Positions 9,683-18,914 of a stretch of 64,000 nt of DNA are shown in pieces (the stretch's first letter is position 1; every line of letters starts with the position of its first letter). The DNA is taken from NCBI RefSeq assembly GCF_006874625.1, contig NZ_CP030034.1, forward strand, positions 3,410,001 through 3,474,000. The letters run 5' to 3'. The position numbers were made by a program, and so were the translations under genes. The DNA is from Bdellovibrio sp. NC01 (GTDB lineage: Bacteria; Bdellovibrionota; Bdellovibrionia; Bdellovibrionales; Bdellovibrionaceae). The notes beneath the pieces were generated by a model, which ran no database searches, had not been told where the DNA came from, and worked only from the letters and a program-made list of their open reading frames with translations.

Positions 9683-11148
9683 ACTGCTTCAGAATCCTGT
9701 TGTCTTAATTGTGTAATTTTAAAAATCAAATCCAACAAACGTTCTTTTGTCGCAAATTCAAAGTCTTCAGGAACTCGCGAACCGATACCAAATGAATGCA
9801 ATGGAATATCAAAGCGCTTCATGAAGTTATAGATCGTGCCATGCTGTGATGACTCATCCAAACCAGAGAAGATAACGTCTTTATAATTCAACATTGAATA
9901 GCGACGACCCAATTCTGTAGCGTCAGCGTCTTTTGTATTCGCTGAAAGACACAAATGGATATTTGGATTCAAACCTTGTGGCGGCAAAAGACTGCGCATC
10001 ATTTGAATCTCGTCATTGTTTTTAAGGCTTAAACCTGTGAAGTCGACAAGAACGCAGTCCACATTCGCCAAGTAGCGCATCAAATTGTGCCAGTCATTCT
10101 GAGTACGAATCACTGAAAACGGTACATTCAAGATTTGCGCATAGATTTTCATTTGATCTGCAGCGCCCACTTTATAAGTGTCCGTTGTGAACAAGGCAAC
10201 TTTCTTACCTTCGCGCACAACCATGTTACTGGCCATTTTGATCATTGTTGATGTTTTGCCTGATCCTGCAGGACCAACAAAACAATGAATCTTGCCTGCT
10301 GTTGGATTACTCACTGTACGAGTCGCATCCAAAACATGACGAGCAACCCATGCTTCAACAAGAGCTTTGTTTTTTAATTTCAATGCCGGCAAAGTTTCTT
10401 GTGCTTGAGTCAAAATCTCTGCCGTAATTTCAGGAGCAACACCTGCGCCAGTCAATTTTGCAAACACGTTGCTCAAGTCATAAGAAATACCGAAGTCAGC
10501 GCCTGGATGTGTGCCCACGAAGTTTTGTGGCATCTGTTGGAACTGAGTAATAACTTGTTTCAACGTCGCGATCTCGTTTTGCAAAGCGCGGATAGCTTCT
10601 GATTCTGCCGCAGATGGAGCTGCTGGCTGAACCGCTTGCACCGGTCTTGCCGCTGGGGTCGCAGGTTTAACTGGTGCCGCTTGCGGAGCTTTACGTTGAC
10701 CTGTGAAAATCTCTTCTTGCTCTTGGAAAGCATGCAACGCCCGTTGCGCTGATGCTCTTACACGCTGTTCGGAAACTTGTTGTTGGCGAGCATAAGAATT
10801 TTCATCTTCTTCAATGTCGATATAACGACGTTGTGTGATTTGCGGCGGCGGTTGATTCTTTTGCGTATGCTTATCAACCATCTTAGCGATCAACTCTTTT
10901 TGTTGACGTGCAGACGTTTTCTGAAATCTTTGCAGATCTTGTTCACGCAAACGTGATTCCGCAAATTTCTTTTTCTGCAAAGTTTCTTCCGAAACTGCTG
11001 CTGTGATTTCAACACTGCCTTCACCAACAAGGCCGAAGCTCTTGTTATTGTCGCGAGCCGAAAGAATAATGGCGTCAGGACCCAATTGAGTCTTAACCAT
11101 TTCCAATGCTTCTTTCATTGTACGTGCTTCAAATTTCTTAACCTGCAT
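9679..11148 (-). CDS. flhF: flagellar biosynthesis GTPase FlhF
   Basis: A 489-residue SRP-type GTPase that recruits the flagellum to the pole. The N-terminal B domain (MQVKKFEARTMKEALEMVK) is followed by a long Gln/Ala/Pro-rich linker (about residues 75-190), then the N and G domains. G1 is GPAGSGKTSTMIK and the DTYKVGAADQ motif is present. G3 is VDFTGLS where FlhF usually has DTAGR, and the position of the TKLDE guanine-specificity motif reads SGLDE. The C-terminal VPEDFEFAT segment is canonical. It overlaps flhA by 11 bp and flhG by 4 bp. Confidence 0.93.
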   Translation of the reverse strand: MQVKKFEARTMKEALEMVKTQLGPDAIILSARDNNKSFGLVGEGSVEITAAVSEETLQKKKFAESRLREQDLQRFQKTSARQQKELIAKMVDKHTQKNQPPPQITQRRYIDIEEDENSYARQQQVSEQRVRASAQRALHAFQEQEEIFTGQRKAPQAAPVKPATPAARPVQAVQPAAPSAAESEAIRALQNEIATLKQVITQFQQMPQNFVGTHPGADFGISYDLSNVFAKLTGAGVAPEITAEILTQAQETLPALKLKNKALVEAWVARHVLDATRTVSNPTAGKIHCFVGPAGSGKTSTMIKMASNMVVREGKKVALFTTDTYKVGAADQMKIYAQILNVPFSVIRTQNDWHNLMRYLANVDCVLVDFTGLSLKNNDEIQMMRSLLPPQGLNPNIHLCLSANTKDADATELGRRYSMLNYKDVIFSGLDESSQHGTIYNFMKRFDIPLHSFGIGSRVPEDFEFATKERLLDLIFKITQLRQQDSEAV

Positions 11149-13237
11149 GGCTCATCTCCACAAGGGCAACTGATTGAACGTCCGCATCTGAAGTCAATTC
11201 ATTGTGTGAAAGGACAACAAGTTGCGGAATAAATCTTGAAGTTAATTTATATAAATGACGGCGCGAAGTCGGGCTTGTCAGCAAGATCGGCTGACTTGCA
11301 ATCTCTGGATGATTTTCCACGGCACGCGCGATTTCGTTGATCAAACGATGCGCAGTGTTTGGATCCATCACTAATTGCACGCCTTGTTCTGTTTGTAACA
11401 AAGAGTTCGCGATCAACTCTTCAATCACTGGATGCAAAGTCATCACAGGGATATTGCCTTGATCCGTTGTGTACTTAGCCGTGATACCACGAGCAAGGGC
11501 ACGACGAACAGCTTCCGTCAGAACCTCGATATCTTTTGTACGTGGCGCTTCGTCTGCCAACGATTCAAAGATCGTTAACAAGTTACGAACTGAAACTTGT
11601 TCTTTAAGCAAGCTTTGCATAACACGCACAACCGAACCCAATGGAAGAAGATCTGGGATAAGCTCTTCCACCACTTTTGGATGTGACTTCTTGAAGTTTT
11701 CGATAAGGCTTGAAGCCTCTTGACGCCCCAACAACTCATGCGCATGCGTGCGGATAAGTTCTGTAATATGTGTCGCCATAACTGTTGGAAGATCGACAAC
11801 TGTGTAACCGGCGAATTCGGCGTCTTCTCTGCGATTTGGAGAAATCCACATCGCATCCAAACCGAATGCAGGTTCTTTGGTCGGCGTTCCTTCGATAGAA
11901 TCAGAAACGTTACCTGGATCCATCGCAAGCAATGAATCAGGGCGAAGCATACCGCCACCCACTTTATTGCCTTTGATAAGCATACGGTATTCCCCCGGAG
12001 CCAACTGCAAGTTGTCGCGGATATGAATACTTGGAACCACGATACCCAAATCCAAAGCAAATTGCTTACGGATACTGACGATACGCTCAAGCAAGTCACC
12101 ACTTTGATCCGATTCAACGATACTGATCAACCCGTAACCAACTTCAAGCTCCAACATATCGACTGGAAGCATGGTTTCGATGTTTTCTTTTTTCGGAACG
12201 TTTGCAGCGGCTTCTGTTTTTCTTTTTTCAGCATCCGCAGTTTCTTGTTTGTAGCGTTTGATAACCCATGACATACCAACCAGCAAACCACCCATCATCA
12301 AGAATGGAACTGTCGGAAGACCTGGAACCAAGCCCATCAAGATCAAAACCGCACCAGAGATCATGACGGCACGAGGATTCAACAACAATTGACTTGTGAC
12401 CTCACCACCCATGTCTTTATCAGAATTCGAAGTACGAGTGACGATGATACCGGCAGCAGTAGAGATGATCAAAGCTGGGATCTGCGCAAGCAAACCATCA
12501 CCGATCGTCAACATCGTAAAGACTTTTGCAGCTTGTCCCGCATCCATCCCTTTTTGAATGATACCGATACCCAAACCACCGATAACGTTCACAAGAGTGA
12601 TGATGATACCCGCGATAGCATCACCACGTACGAACTTCGAGGCACCGTCCATCGCACCGTAAAAGTCAGCTTCTTGTTCAATCGCACGACGACGTTTACG
12701 AGCTTCAGCTTCTGTGATGTGACCTGAGTTCAACTCAGCATCAATCGACATTTGCTTACCTGGCATCGCATCCAAAGTGAAACGAGCAGCGACTTCAGCC
12801 ACACGGCCCGAACCTTTTGTGATTACCATGAAGTTGATCACGATAAGGATCAAGAACATGATGAAACCGATGACGTAGTTACCGCCGACAACGAAATTCG
12901 CGAATGATGCGATAACGTGACCGGCAGCAGCTTCACCCTCATGACCGTGAGTCAGGATCAAACGAGTCGTCGCTACGTTCAGTGACAGACGGAACAACGT
13001 CGTCATCAAAAGAAGCGAAGGGAATGAAGTGAAATCTAAAGCTTTTTGCGTATAGATACTAACTAGCAAGATCAAGATTGAAATCGCTAGAGAGAATGTC
13101 AGACCCAAGTCCAAAAGCAATGGCGGCAGCGGGATGATCATTACCGCTAAAATAGCTAAGACACCGAATGCAATTAGCAAGTCAGTGTTCTTAGTGTATT
13201 TCTCAAATCGTTTTAAGAACTGAAAAACTTCTTCCAT
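11138..13237 (-). CDS. flhA: flagellar export apparatus protein FlhA
   Basis: A 699-residue core component of the flagellar type III export gate. The N-terminal half carries about eight membrane segments and the conserved FHIPEP-type region (GFIMFLILIVINFMVITKGSGRVAEVAARFTLDAMPGKQ is split here only by description). The C-terminal cytosolic domain docks chaperone-substrate complexes and includes LLPLGSVVRVMQSLL and REASxL-like segments. Full family length. Its ATG shares one base with the flhB stop (TAATG), indicating coupled translation. Confidence 0.97.
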   Translation of the reverse strand: MEEVFQFLKRFEKYTKNTDLLIAFGVLAILAVMIIPLPPLLLDLGLTFSLAISILILLVSIYTQKALDFTSFPSLLLMTTLFRLSLNVATTRLILTHGHEGEAAAGHVIASFANFVVGGNYVIGFIMFLILIVINFMVITKGSGRVAEVAARFTLDAMPGKQMSIDAELNSGHITEAEARKRRRAIEQEADFYGAMDGASKFVRGDAIAGIIITLVNVIGGLGIGIIQKGMDAGQAAKVFTMLTIGDGLLAQIPALIISTAAGIIVTRTSNSDKDMGGEVTSQLLLNPRAVMISGAVLILMGLVPGLPTVPFLMMGGLLVGMSWVIKRYKQETADAEKRKTEAAANVPKKENIETMLPVDMLELEVGYGLISIVESDQSGDLLERIVSIRKQFALDLGIVVPSIHIRDNLQLAPGEYRMLIKGNKVGGGMLRPDSLLAMDPGNVSDSIEGTPTKEPAFGLDAMWISPNRREDAEFAGYTVVDLPTVMATHITELIRTHAHELLGRQEASSLIENFKKSHPKVVEELIPDLLPLGSVVRVMQSLLKEQVSVRNLLTIFESLADEAPRTKDIEVLTEAVRRALARGITAKYTTDQGNIPVMTLHPVIEELIANSLLQTEQGVQLVMDPNTAHRLINEIARAVENHPEIASQPILLTSPTSRRHLYKLTSRFIPQLVVLSHNELTSDADVQSVALVEMSHAG

Positions 13238-14295
13238 TATCTTTTCTTCCTACGCAGGCGGTAAACATAAGAAAGTACTTCCGCAACAGCCACGAACAAC
13301 TCACGCGGAATAACTTGGCCAATTTTCATTGTTTTAAAAATAGTACGTGCAAGAGGCTTGTTTTCTACGATTGGGATGTTGTGCTCTCTTGCGATTTGTT
13401 TGATATTTTCCGCTACACTGTCAGCGCCCATGGCGATCAACTGCGGAGCCGGAAGATTATCAGAATATTTTAAGCAAACTGCGATATGCGTTGGATTCGT
13501 GATGATGACGTCAGCTTTTGGAACTTCAGACATCATACGTTTACTAGCCATTTCACGTTGGATACGACGAATGCGCGATTTGATCATAGGATCACCCTCG
13601 CGCTGCTTGTGTTCTTCTTTGATTTCTTGTTTCGTCATCATCATTTTCTTCTCAAGATCCCAGCGCTGATAGAAATAATCAGCACCAGCAAGGACCAGCA
13701 TCACACCGCCCACGCCACCAAGAAGTTTTACGACAACCGCACCAAGATACGTAATGATCTGCTCTACAGAGTAAGTCATCATGTATGGAATTTGATGAAC
13801 TTCCCCGCGAAGCAACATGTAAAGAACCAAACCGATCGCTGCCATTTTTAGCAATGACTTCAATCCTTCAACCAACGAACGCATGCTGAAGATACGTTTC
13901 ATACCTTCAACTGGATTCATTTTTTCAAAGTTTGGAGACAATGCATCTTCAACTTGCAAGAAACCGATTTGCACAATCGACGAAGCGGCACCCAAAATAC
14001 CTGCGATACCAACAACGGGCATGATCAAGATAAACGCTTTTTCACCGTTCATGCGGAATGCTTCAGTGAATTTGCCTTCACGCACAAGGTGCACAAGATT
14101 TGGACCGAAAGAGTATTGGAAAAGTTCGTAGAAGTTTTTGAAAAAGAAACGACCCAAAACATAAACGGAGCCAGCCGCTGCAAGTAGAATTACTGCAGAC
14201 GCAAGCTCCTTTGAATGAGCAACGTTACCTTGCTTACGGAATTCTTCCCGTCTGGCGTCCGTTGCTTCTTCTGTCTTTTCGTTTTCTTCTGACAC
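13237..14295 (-). CDS. flhB: flagellar export apparatus protein FlhB
   Basis: A 352-residue export-gate protein that switches substrate specificity from rod/hook to filament. The N-terminus (SEENEKTEEATDARREEFRKQG) is typical, four membrane segments follow, and the C-terminal domain contains the autocleavage motif NPTH (VIITNPTHIAVCLKYS). It ends in a basic tail (RLRRKKR). The start is a GTG at 14293-14295 with GGAAGGAAC upstream. Overlaps flhA by one base. Confidence 0.96.
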   Translation of the reverse strand: MSEENEKTEEATDARREEFRKQGNVAHSKELASAVILLAAAGSVYVLGRFFFKNFYELFQYSFGPNLVHLVREGKFTEAFRMNGEKAFILIMPVVGIAGILGAASSIVQIGFLQVEDALSPNFEKMNPVEGMKRIFSMRSLVEGLKSLLKMAAIGLVLYMLLRGEVHQIPYMMTYSVEQIITYLGAVVVKLLGGVGGVMLVLAGADYFYQRWDLEKKMMMTKQEIKEEHKQREGDPMIKSRIRRIQREMASKRMMSEVPKADVIITNPTHIAVCLKYSDNLPAPQLIAMGADSVAENIKQIAREHNIPIVENKPLARTIFKTMKIGQVIPRELFVAVAEVLSYVYRLRRKKR

Positions 14296-14330
14296 TTCCG
14301 TTCCTTCCTAGAACTCGTGTTAGTAGTACT

Positions 14331-15110
14331 TTATAAGTGTTTCATCACGTCGAAGAGTTTTCCAGCCGTGACTTCAACAATTCCGTTCATCTCGCTTGTT
14401 AACAAAGGAAGACAGATGAAGACCACTGTCATCCCTAGCATAATGGTCACTGGCATACTTGTTACCAGGACGTTGATCTGGGGAACTGCTCTTCCCAAGA
14501 TGCCGAAAGCCAAATTGATCAAAAAGACCGTCACCAAAACTGGCGCGCACATTTTGATCGTCAGGATCATTGCCATTTGTCCAAACATCGCCATCTCTGC
14601 AAAAGGACCTACGTTTAACGACAATGAACTGACTGGAACTAACTGATAACTCGATACGATCGCATTAATCAGCATGTGATGACCGTTGATAGAAAGAAAA
14701 ACCAAAGTACCAACAGTCGAATAGAAACTTTCTAATGCGTTACCTTGTGAACCAAGCATTGGGTTGTACATCTGGCCTGCACCCAAACCAACGCTCATAG
14801 AGATCAAATCCCCTACCATTGAGACAACGAAGAAAAACAGTCTGGTTAAAAAACCCAGCGATAAACCGATGATCACTTCACGAATGGTTAAGCCAATGAT
14901 TTCATTAGAGATTGTAAGGTAGTTCACGTTGCCAATTCGGACCACCGGGAACACCAACATGCTTAATACGATCGAGAGTAAAAGTTTTACCGGAACGCTG
15001 ATTGAATTAGAGCCAAAGAATGCAGATGACACAATAAACGCAATCATGCGCAGAAGAATCAGCGCAAAAAGCAGAATTTGTGCTTCGGTCATCGCACTCC
15101 AGTTAATCAT
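14331..15110 (-). CDS. fliR: flagellar export apparatus protein FliR
   Basis: A 259-residue integral membrane protein of the flagellar export gate, with several hydrophobic helices and the conserved IGLSLGFLTRLFFFVVSMVG and GLGAGQMYNP segments of the family. Its ATG follows the fliQ stop codon immediately, with an AAGGGAA ribosome site inside the fliQ end. It forms the export core with FliP and FliQ, which are encoded directly upstream. Confidence 0.94.
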   Translation of the reverse strand: MINWSAMTEAQILLFALILLRMIAFIVSSAFFGSNSISVPVKLLLSIVLSMLVFPVVRIGNVNYLTISNEIIGLTIREVIIGLSLGFLTRLFFFVVSMVGDLISMSVGLGAGQMYNPMLGSQGNALESFYSTVGTLVFLSINGHHMLINAIVSSYQLVPVSSLSLNVGPFAEMAMFGQMAMILTIKMCAPVLVTVFLINLAFGILGRAVPQINVLVTSMPVTIMLGMTVVFICLPLLTSEMNGIVEVTAGKLFDVMKHL

Positions 15111-15383
15111 CTATTCCCTTACCATCACTGCGATATTATCGAACAAATTGACAGTGTACGTAGACATCACATCCATCATCCATGGGCCTGCCAGGACAAA
15201 CACGACAGCCACCACGATCATTTTTGGAATGAACGTCAAAGTCGCCTCATTGATTTGAGTCAACGCTTGGAAAATACTCACAGCCAAACCGACAACCAAT
15301 GTACTGATCAACAGCGGTGCCGCTAGCAATGCCGTTGTTCTTAGTGCGTCTTGACCTAATTTAATTACTAATTCTTCTGTCAT
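15111..15383 (-). CDS. fliQ: flagellar export apparatus protein FliQ
   Basis: A 90-residue membrane protein with two hydrophobic helices. The segments LVVGLAVSIFQALTQINEATL and MIVVAVVFVLAGPWMM match the FliQ/SctS family. Normal length is about 89 residues. The start has GAGG in good position. It lies between fliP (8 bp gap) and fliR (no gap). Confidence 0.95.
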   Translation of the reverse strand: MTEELVIKLGQDALRTTALLAAPLLISTLVVGLAVSIFQALTQINEATLTFIPKMIVVAVVFVLAGPWMMDVMSTYTVNLFDNIAVMVRE

Positions 15384-15391
15384 CTTTCACC

Positions 15392-16162
15392 TCACCCGAA
15401 ACTTTTCACCATCGAACCGATGAGCAAACCCCATCCGTCGACTAGGACGAAAAGCATAATCTTGAAGGGCAACGAAATCACAACTGGAGGAAGCATCATC
15501 ATACCCATCGCCATCAACACACTTGATGCCACGATGTCGATCACAAGGAACGGAAGGAAGATGATGAAGCCGATCTGGAAAGCCGTTTTTAATTCCGACA
15601 CCACAAAGGCTGGAACCAAAACCATCGTTGGAACTTCCGCACGAGTTTTTGGTTTATCAATTTTTGAAAGCTTAATAAACAACGCTAAATCAGAATCACG
15701 AGTTTGACCGAACATGAATTTACGCAAAGGACCCAACGTATTTTCAATCGCCACTTCCTGAGAAATTTTCCCAGCGATATAGGGCTGAATGCCGTTTTTG
15801 TTCATTTCGTTGAATGCCGGTTGCATCACAAAGAACGTAAGGAACAAAGACAGACCTACAAGCAATTGATTCGGTGGCATTTGTTGCACACCCATCGCTT
15901 GTCTTAGGAAAGACAGCACGATGATGATACGTGTGAAACCAGTCATCATGATCAAGATTGCCGGAGCTAACGTTAGCACCGTCATGATCAAAATCAATTT
16001 CACTGCATTCACAACTTCATTTGGATTGTCAGTCGTTTTGAAACCCAAGTTCACAGTCGGCAAAGTCACTTGCGCGAAGGCACTTGAACTGGCTAACAAA
16101 ACTAGTGGCAGAACGATCAGGCTCAAAAGCAGAGCCCATGTTGGCTTCTTCAACGCGCCCAC
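15392..16162 (-). CDS. fliP: flagellar export apparatus protein FliP
   Basis: A 256-residue membrane protein of the export gate. It has a cleavable-type signal peptide at the N-terminus (to about residue 31) and the family segments MTGFTRIIIVLSFLRQAMG and PPNQLLVGLSLFLTFFVM. The C-terminal part contains MGMMMLPPVVISLPFKIMLF, another family hallmark. The start is a GTG that overlaps the fliO stop (TAGTG), with GAGG upstream. Confidence 0.96.
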   Translation of the reverse strand: MGALKKPTWALLLSLIVLPLVLLASSSAFAQVTLPTVNLGFKTTDNPNEVVNAVKLILIMTVLTLAPAILIMMTGFTRIIIVLSFLRQAMGVQQMPPNQLLVGLSLFLTFFVMQPAFNEMNKNGIQPYIAGKISQEVAIENTLGPLRKFMFGQTRDSDLALFIKLSKIDKPKTRAEVPTMVLVPAFVVSELKTAFQIGFIIFLPFLVIDIVASSVLMAMGMMMLPPVVISLPFKIMLFVLVDGWGLLIGSMVKSFG

Positions 16163-16842
16163 TAGAATGACCTCATTCCCTTAAGACGTTTAGATACGAT
16201 GTCTTTAATACCGCTGATCGCGAATTCTTCATCGCTATCAAGCTCGTTCGATTTTCTTTTTGCTTTAGTTTCAGTCACAGCTTCATCTTCAGTTTCAGAG
16301 AAATCTGCTGTGCTCGCCTTAAAACCGCCTAGCACGTTACCGAAACTTTTTGGCGCTTCTTCTGGAACTTCATCGTCAAGCAAAGACAATGATTTGATCA
16401 TAGAGATATTGTGATCCGTGATACCAACCAAGATAGACTCGCCAGCAACACGAACGATCGCCAAACTTTTCTTAGGACCCAAGAAATGCTGTTGCAAAAT
16501 TTTGATTTGCGTTTGGTGTTTTTTAGATTTTGGCACTGAATACTTTTTCAAGAAGATATAAGCACCCGTACCTACAACACCTAACATCGAAAGCGTGAAA
16601 AGGATGCGGAACATACCGCCGCCTTCAGCCGATGCCTTTTTGTTTCCATCAAGGTTCAATGGAATTTCTGATTCTTTGCGATTATCGACCTTTGGTTTTT
16701 CGGCATCTGCCGTAACCGGAGTCGTCGCTTCAGCATGAGCAGAAGCTGAAGCAACAGCAGTTGCTTCAGTCGCAGGGGAAGCTTCTTCCGCAGCTTGAGC
16801 TGAAACTGAAATCACAAAAAGTAAAGGCAACAACCAACGCAT
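16162..16842 (-). CDS. fliO: flagellar biosynthesis protein FliO
   Basis: About 226 residues: a signal peptide or first hydrophobic segment (WLLPLLFVISVSAQAAE), an Ala/Thr/Glu-rich periplasmic stretch, one membrane helix (FRILFTLSMLGVVGTGAYIF), then a cytosolic region with QIKILQQHFLGPKKSLAIVRVAGE typical of FliO. FliO helps FliP assemble. The ATG at 16840-16842 has GAGG six bases upstream; a TTG two codons earlier is less likely. The position between fliN and fliP supports the call. Confidence 0.88.
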   Translation of the reverse strand: MRWLLPLLFVISVSAQAAEEASPATEATAVASASAHAEATTPVTADAEKPKVDNRKESEIPLNLDGNKKASAEGGGMFRILFTLSMLGVVGTGAYIFLKKYSVPKSKKHQTQIKILQQHFLGPKKSLAIVRVAGESILVGITDHNISMIKSLSLLDDEVPEEAPKSFGNVLGGFKASTADFSETEDEAVTETKAKRKSNELDSDEEFAISGIKDIVSKRLKGMRSF

Positions 16843-16855
16843 CCGCAACCTCTTA

Positions 16856-17233
16856 TTATTTTAATTGTTCTACGCGTTCAGCCGGTGAAATAACGTCAGT
16901 TAGACGAACACCGAATTTTTCATTGATAACTACGGCTTCACCGCGAGCGATCAATTTATCGTTGACGTAAACTTCCATGGGCTCACCCGCAAGCTTGCTC
17001 AACTCTATGACACTTCCTTGAGTCAAATTGAGTAATTCAGAAACAGGCATTTTTGTGCGGCCCAACTCAACTGTAACTTTTAAAGGAATATCCAAAATAA
17101 GGTTCAGGTTTCTGTCTTTTTGACCGTTACCTTCAATAGCTTTTTTTCCGCCAGATGCAGGAGCACCCGCTGCCATACCTGCAGCTTCTGCGACTAACTG
17201 ATCTGCCAAGTCGTCTAATTTATCGTCTGTCAT
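16856..17233 (-). CDS. fliN: flagellar motor switch protein FliN
   Basis: A 125-residue C-ring protein. The SpoA domain fills the C-terminal two thirds (LDIPLKVTVELGRTKMPVSE and LNLTQGSVIELSKLAGEP, then DKLIARGEAVVINEKFGVRL). FliN forms the base of the rotor and a docking site for export substrates. The ATG has a GGGGG ribosome site. It sits between fliM and fliO in the usual order. Confidence 0.96.
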   Translation of the reverse strand: MTDDKLDDLADQLVAEAAGMAAGAPASGGKKAIEGNGQKDRNLNLILDIPLKVTVELGRTKMPVSELLNLTQGSVIELSKLAGEPMEVYVNDKLIARGEAVVINEKFGVRLTDVISPAERVEQLK

Positions 17234-17248
17234 CTATTCCCCCCGCCC

Positions 17249-18256
17249 TTACTTTGTTACCGGGCGAGTTACTTGAACTGCCACAGTCCCGTGATGGATT
17301 CCGTAATAACCTTTGAATTTTTTTACATTTTCAATTTCAACGTCGAATTCCCCTGATGCATCTTGATCAAGTGGAATAACGTCGCCGACTTTCAAAGTCA
17401 TAAGGTCACGAAGTTTGATCTCGGTTTCACCAAGATTGACCTTAATTTCCATATCTGTTTCAAGAAGCTGTTCTTGAATGATAGATGTCCAAAGTCTTTT
17501 ATCTGTTTGATCAGATTCAACTTGGAAACCTGTTGAAAGTTTTTGCTTAATTGGTTCGATCGTTGCGTAAGGAATAACGATCGAGATTGTGCCCGATGCA
17601 TTTTCCAATTCAACGTCGAATGTAGACGCAATAACTACGTCTGTCGGAGGAACGATACCAACGAACTGAGGATTGACTTCAGTACGTACGAACGAACATC
17701 CAATTTTTTCGATAGAAGCCCATGCCGCTTCCATATCGTTGATCGCAAGACCCACGACTTTTTGCACGATTTGCAATTCAATCGGAGTAAAATCCTTACC
17801 GTCAATTTTCGTGTACGGACGGTCCGCACCACCGAAGAAAGAATCCACAAGGGCGTACGCCAATTTACTTTCAATTACGAATAAAGCGGAACCCCGTAGA
17901 TTACCGAAACGCAGAACGCTCATACATGTTGGCATCGGTAAAGTATTGATGAACTCACCGAATTTTAAGAATTCTGTACCTGTCAATGTGATCGATGCGA
18001 TCTTACGAAGCGCCGATGACAACGAGACACGGAATGCACGCATGAATTTTTCATAGATAACTTCAAGCTGCGGAAGGCGACCGCGAATAATACGGTCTTG
18101 GCTGGTTAAATCGTAAGAAACAATCTTACGATCGTCAGCCTTTGCACTACCTGCAGATTGCGTTTCTGCTTTGGGACTTTCGGAAGAGGCCACATCGCCG
18201 TCGGAAACCGCGGCTAACAGGGCATCTACTTCACTTTGCGAAAGAACCTGATTCAT
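17249..18256 (-). CDS. fliM: flagellar motor switch protein FliM
   Basis: A 335-residue rotor protein that binds phosphorylated CheY. The N-terminal CheY-binding motif is clear (LSQSEVDALLAAVSDGD). The middle domain carries TGTEFLKFGEFINTLPMPT, and the C-terminal SpoA domain (KVNLGETEIKLRDLMTLKVG) pairs with FliN. Normal length for the family. Second gene of the operon, 10 bp after fliL. Confidence 0.97.
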   Translation of the reverse strand: MNQVLSQSEVDALLAAVSDGDVASSESPKAETQSAGSAKADDRKIVSYDLTSQDRIIRGRLPQLEVIYEKFMRAFRVSLSSALRKIASITLTGTEFLKFGEFINTLPMPTCMSVLRFGNLRGSALFVIESKLAYALVDSFFGGADRPYTKIDGKDFTPIELQIVQKVVGLAINDMEAAWASIEKIGCSFVRTEVNPQFVGIVPPTDVVIASTFDVELENASGTISIVIPYATIEPIKQKLSTGFQVESDQTDKRLWTSIIQEQLLETDMEIKVNLGETEIKLRDLMTLKVGDVIPLDQDASGEFDVEIENVKKFKGYYGIHHGTVAVQVTRPVTK

Positions 18257-18265
18257 AGTCCTGCC

Positions 18266-18799
18266 TTAGTTATAGATAAACTCTGTGAAGAACACGTTTG
18301 AAATCTTCCCTTGCACAAGGAAAGAGTTAATTGTGTCTTTAATTTCATTTCTCAAATTGTCTTTTCCTTCGCGCGAAGAGACTTCTTCATAAGTCTTGCT
18401 TGAAAGAATGATGATGATGATGTCGCGGATCTGCGCTTTGCGCTTGTCGATCTCTTCCGCTGCATGGTCACCCTTGATTTCAAGTTCCATGTTAACTTTC
18501 GCAACCTTACGACCTTTAGAGCCCGCAAGATTTACGATGAAAGTTTCCAACGGCACAACCTTACCAACCACTTCTTTTTCTTCAGTGGCTTCTTTGTGTT
18601 GAGCTTCCGCTTCACCTTTAATAACTTGTTCGATTTTTGGTTCGGCAGCTTCTTTCTGTTTGCCTTTGTAAAGCATAAAGCCCACGCCAGCGACGATAAG
18701 CATGTTGATAACTGCCAATGCGATTAGAAGTATAGGCTTTTGTCCAGAGCCACCGCTCGGTGCTGGTGCTTCTGCTGCTGCCGCTTTTTCCTCAGCCAC
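18266..18799 (-). CDS. fliL: flagellar basal body-associated protein FliL
   Basis: A 177-residue single-pass membrane protein near the stator-rotor interface. A short Ala-rich cytosolic N-terminus is followed by one membrane helix (ILLIALAVINMLIVAGVGFML), a charged linker, and the periplasmic FliL domain (FIVNLAGSKGRKVAKVNMELE, then RKAQIRDIIIIILSSKTYEE). The start is a GTG at 18797-18799 with GGAGG at 18807-18811. First gene of the long flagellar operon, about 30 bases downstream of the predicted sigma-54 start site. Confidence 0.94.
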   Translation of the reverse strand: MAEEKAAAAEAPAPSGGSGQKPILLIALAVINMLIVAGVGFMLYKGKQKEAAEPKIEQVIKGEAEAQHKEATEEKEVVGKVVPLETFIVNLAGSKGRKVAKVNMELEIKGDHAAEEIDKRKAQIRDIIIIILSSKTYEEVSSREGKDNLRNEIKDTINSFLVQGKISNVFFTEFIYN

Positions 18800-18841
18800 T
18801 ATTCATCCTCCATGATGAAAGAGATCTCGGATTAATTATAA

Positions 18842-18856
18842 GCAACACAAATGCCA
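18842..18856 (-). promoter_or_regulatory. sigma-54-type promoter for the fliL-fliA operon
   Basis: Read on the minus strand the bases are TGGCATTTGTGTTGC. The sigma-54 consensus is TGGCAC, five bases, TTGC; GG and GC here have exactly the required spacing, with one mismatch (T for C at the sixth base). The predicted start is near 18830, which leaves a 30-base leader with GGAGG before fliL. Sigma-54 control of flagellar operons is common; the site itself is an inference from pattern. Confidence 0.65.
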
Positions 18857-18914
18857 ACAGGACCTTAGCCTGTGGTCTAGTGATGCGTTCCAACATATTT
18901 GAGATGAGGCAATT

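Noticed and set aside
11575-12117. 180-aa frame on the minus strand inside flhA
   Set aside because: It overlaps the conserved FlhA C-terminal domain in another frame, and the composition is not protein-like.
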